Notes under the pieces: generated by a model
Told to the model about the DNA's origin: nothing
What the model saw: only the letters and a program-made list of their open reading frames with translations
Database searches by the model: none
Translations under genes and position numbers: made by a program
Part shown: piece by piece, positions 62,697 to 64,000 of the stretch
How the letters are laid out: each line of letters starts with the position of its first letter
How positions within the stretch are numbered: the stretch's first letter is position 1
Assembly (NCBI RefSeq): GCF_035685805.1
Contig: NZ_DASSAB010000041.1
Location: 1 to 64,000 of the forward strand
Origin: Dyella_A sp035685805
GTDB taxonomy: Bacteria > Pseudomonadota > Gammaproteobacteria > Xanthomonadales > Rhodanobacteraceae
Length of the DNA: 64,000 bases
Direction: 5' to 3'

Positions 62697-62763
62697 GTCA
62701 GCCCTCTCTTCGCAAGGATCGCGGACATGCCCCGGCGCCCGCGACAAGACCATCGGACTGCCC

Positions 62764-64000
62764 ATGCCCTCCCCTGCACCCGCCTCTGATCGATACTCGT
62801 TCGTGCAGCGCCGCCAGAGGCGCTGGCGCGTCGTCGCAGGTATTGGCGGATTGTTCCTGGCAGCGCTGGCGTTGGCGGGCGTGGCCCGGCCAGCGTTCTA
62901 TACCCGCCTGTTTTCGGGGCCGTGGACGTCGCCCGCCGGGCTGTTGACCGCCGGCAGCACCACGGAAGAGGGGACTCCAGCGCCGGGTGTCGGCTCGAGC
63001 ACGGGTGCGGGCACCCATGCCGGGCAGTTTGCCGAGCCGGTTGCCGGCACACCGGCCGATGCCGCTCGCGATGTCGTTGTCGGAGACGACGGCAGCAGTC
63101 CGGGCATGAGTGCGACGGACGTCGCGGCGCGCAAGGATGCGGCTGTTCAATGCATGGATCCGTCGGGGGTGCAGCTACCGGCGTCAGACAGGGCAGGCTG
63201 CCGCGCAGCCGGTCCACGGGCAATGATGGTTTCCGGCGCATCCGCGCCGATGGGCGGGTTCGTGGCGCAAGGCGCCGGCGCTGGCGCTGGCGGCGCGGTG
63301 TCACCCGCCCTGACGGTAGCTGCGGCCGGTACCAAAGACGTGACGGCAACGGGCTCCATCAAGGCAGCCTCGGTCGGTGGAGTGCGCGTCGCAGCGGTGG
63401 CGCCGGCGATCGCATCGGCACATCCGCGCCTGATCCTGGATGCGGCCACGCTCACTGCGCTGCGCCAGCGCGCGGCGTCCAACACCGCGCAGTGGAAGGC
63501 GCTCAAGGCCACCTGCGACAGTTACGTGGGTGGCAGCGTCAGCTTCCCGGGTGGAAATGCGTATCCGGACAAGCCCAATCTGGGCTCGGGCTATCAGGGC
63601 GAGGACTACCTGCCGGCGCTGCTGGCCGAGGGCATGTGCTACCAGGTGCTCAAATCCACCGACGCGACTGCTGCGGCCAGGTATGGCGACAAGGCGGTCG
63701 ACATCCTGGTCAAGATGTCCGCCCCCACCAGTCAGCAGGGAGCCGATCCCTGCACCGACAGCGGCTATGGCATCCGCTTCTACGGAGTGGGTTACGGCCT
63801 TGGATACGACTGGGTCTACGACCGCCTGACCAGCGCCCAGCGTACCCAGGTGTATACCGCCGCGAATGCCTGGCTCACGGCCTGGGAGGCGCCCGGTGGC
63901 TGCGCCGACTTCGAGTACGAGCACCCGCAGAGCAACTACTACGCCGGGTATTTCCATGCCAAGGCGGTGATTGCGCTGGGGACGTTCGGAGAGAATCCCT
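62764..64000 (+). CDS. Membrane-anchored heparinase/alginate-lyase-like protein; 3' end outside window
   Basis: 412 codons visible, open to the right edge. A single membrane helix (about residues 22-43, VVAGIGGLFLAALALAGVA) is followed by about 170 residues of Gly/Ala/Ser-rich linker. The conserved part starts at about 220 with HPRLILDAATLTALRQRA and continues with YGIRFYGVGYGLGYDWVYDRL and HPQSNYYAGYFHAKA, as in alpha/alpha-toroid polysaccharide lyase-like proteins of the heparinase II/III kind. It may trim or process the polysaccharide made by the cluster. Not a complete protein here, so length and catalytic residues cannot be judged. Confidence 0.72.
   Translation, partial: MPSPAPASDRYSFVQRRQRRWRVVAGIGGLFLAALALAGVARPAFYTRLFSGPWTSPAGLLTAGSTTEEGTPAPGVGSSTGAGTHAGQFAEPVAGTPADAARDVVVGDDGSSPGMSATDVAARKDAAVQCMDPSGVQLPASDRAGCRAAGPRAMMVSGASAPMGGFVAQGAGAGAGGAVSPALTVAAAGTKDVTATGSIKAASVGGVRVAAVAPAIASAHPRLILDAATLTALRQRAASNTAQWKALKATCDSYVGGSVSFPGGNAYPDKPNLGSGYQGEDYLPALLAEGMCYQVLKSTDATAAARYGDKAVDILVKMSAPTSQQGADPCTDSGYGIRFYGVGYGLGYDWVYDRLTSAQRTQVYTAANAWLTAWEAPGGCADFEYEHPQSNYYAGYFHAKAVIALGTFGENP

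Overview
This 64 kb window is a high-G+C gammaproteobacterial chromosome segment. It most resembles the Xanthomonadales (Rhodanobacteraceae such as Rhodanobacter, Dyella or Luteibacter). The reasons are a split adenosylcobalamin-dependent ribonucleotide reductase (NrdJa/NrdJb), a Lys/Ala histone H1-like gene, short palindromic repeats of the kind common in these genomes, and many small proteins typical of the group. The assignment is inference from gene content; no rRNA or tRNA gene was seen.

Regions: (1) 1-3.8 kb: class II ribonucleotide reductase, with the histone-like gene lying between the two subunit genes. (2) 3.8-6.4 kb: a defence island of visibly lower G+C. It holds an intact CD-NTase (CBASS signal synthase), a patatin phospholipase effector (CapV-like), and directly after it the first 40 codons of a second CD-NTase that is cut off at a repeat element. 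This is the most interesting part of the window. (3) 6.3-9.5 kb: a TPR protein, three small exported proteins or lipoproteins of unknown function, and several copies of a repeat beginning ggggtcag. (4) 9.9-15.7 kb: stress and envelope genes (CsbD, DUF1206, hemerythrin, host-attachment family, CGNR zinc finger). (5) 16-19.2 kb: ZIP transporter, then a tsdB-tsdA-DsrE-like thiosulfate oxidation operon. (6) 19.5-35 kb: a run of mostly single genes, including a GH30 glycosidase, TPMT, a lytic transglycosylase, a Na+/H+ antiporter, an OmpA lipoprotein, an OmpH/Skp-like protein, M14 and M28 peptidases and a UBP zinc finger. (7) 35-45 kb: a 59-aa protein too short for routine ORF lists, a strong hairpin plus terminator, an MFS transporter, an Asp/Glu racemase, a tautomerase, a type B carboxylesterase, a GAF-PAS-PAS-GGDEF cyclase, an amidohydrolase and an EAL phosphodiesterase. 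(8) 45-58 kb: housekeeping, redox and membrane genes (pncA, HAD, TonB, hemolysin III, DUF885, fpr, TMEM175). (9) 58.4-64 kb: the start of an exopolysaccharide cluster (TviB, TviC, a polyprenyl-phosphate sugar transferase, and a membrane-anchored heparinase-like protein that runs off the window).

Working together: CapV-like phospholipase would be switched on by a cyclic oligonucleotide from a CD-NTase. Its own downstream synthase appears destroyed, so the intact upstream CD-NTase is either a substitute partner or the remains of a second system. TsdB and TsdA would oxidise thiosulfate to tetrathionate in the periplasm. The GGDEF and EAL proteins may set c-di-GMP levels, which commonly control exopolysaccharide synthesis, but no direct link is visible here. 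Positions, translations and motifs were read from the sequence; family names come from recognition without any database search.
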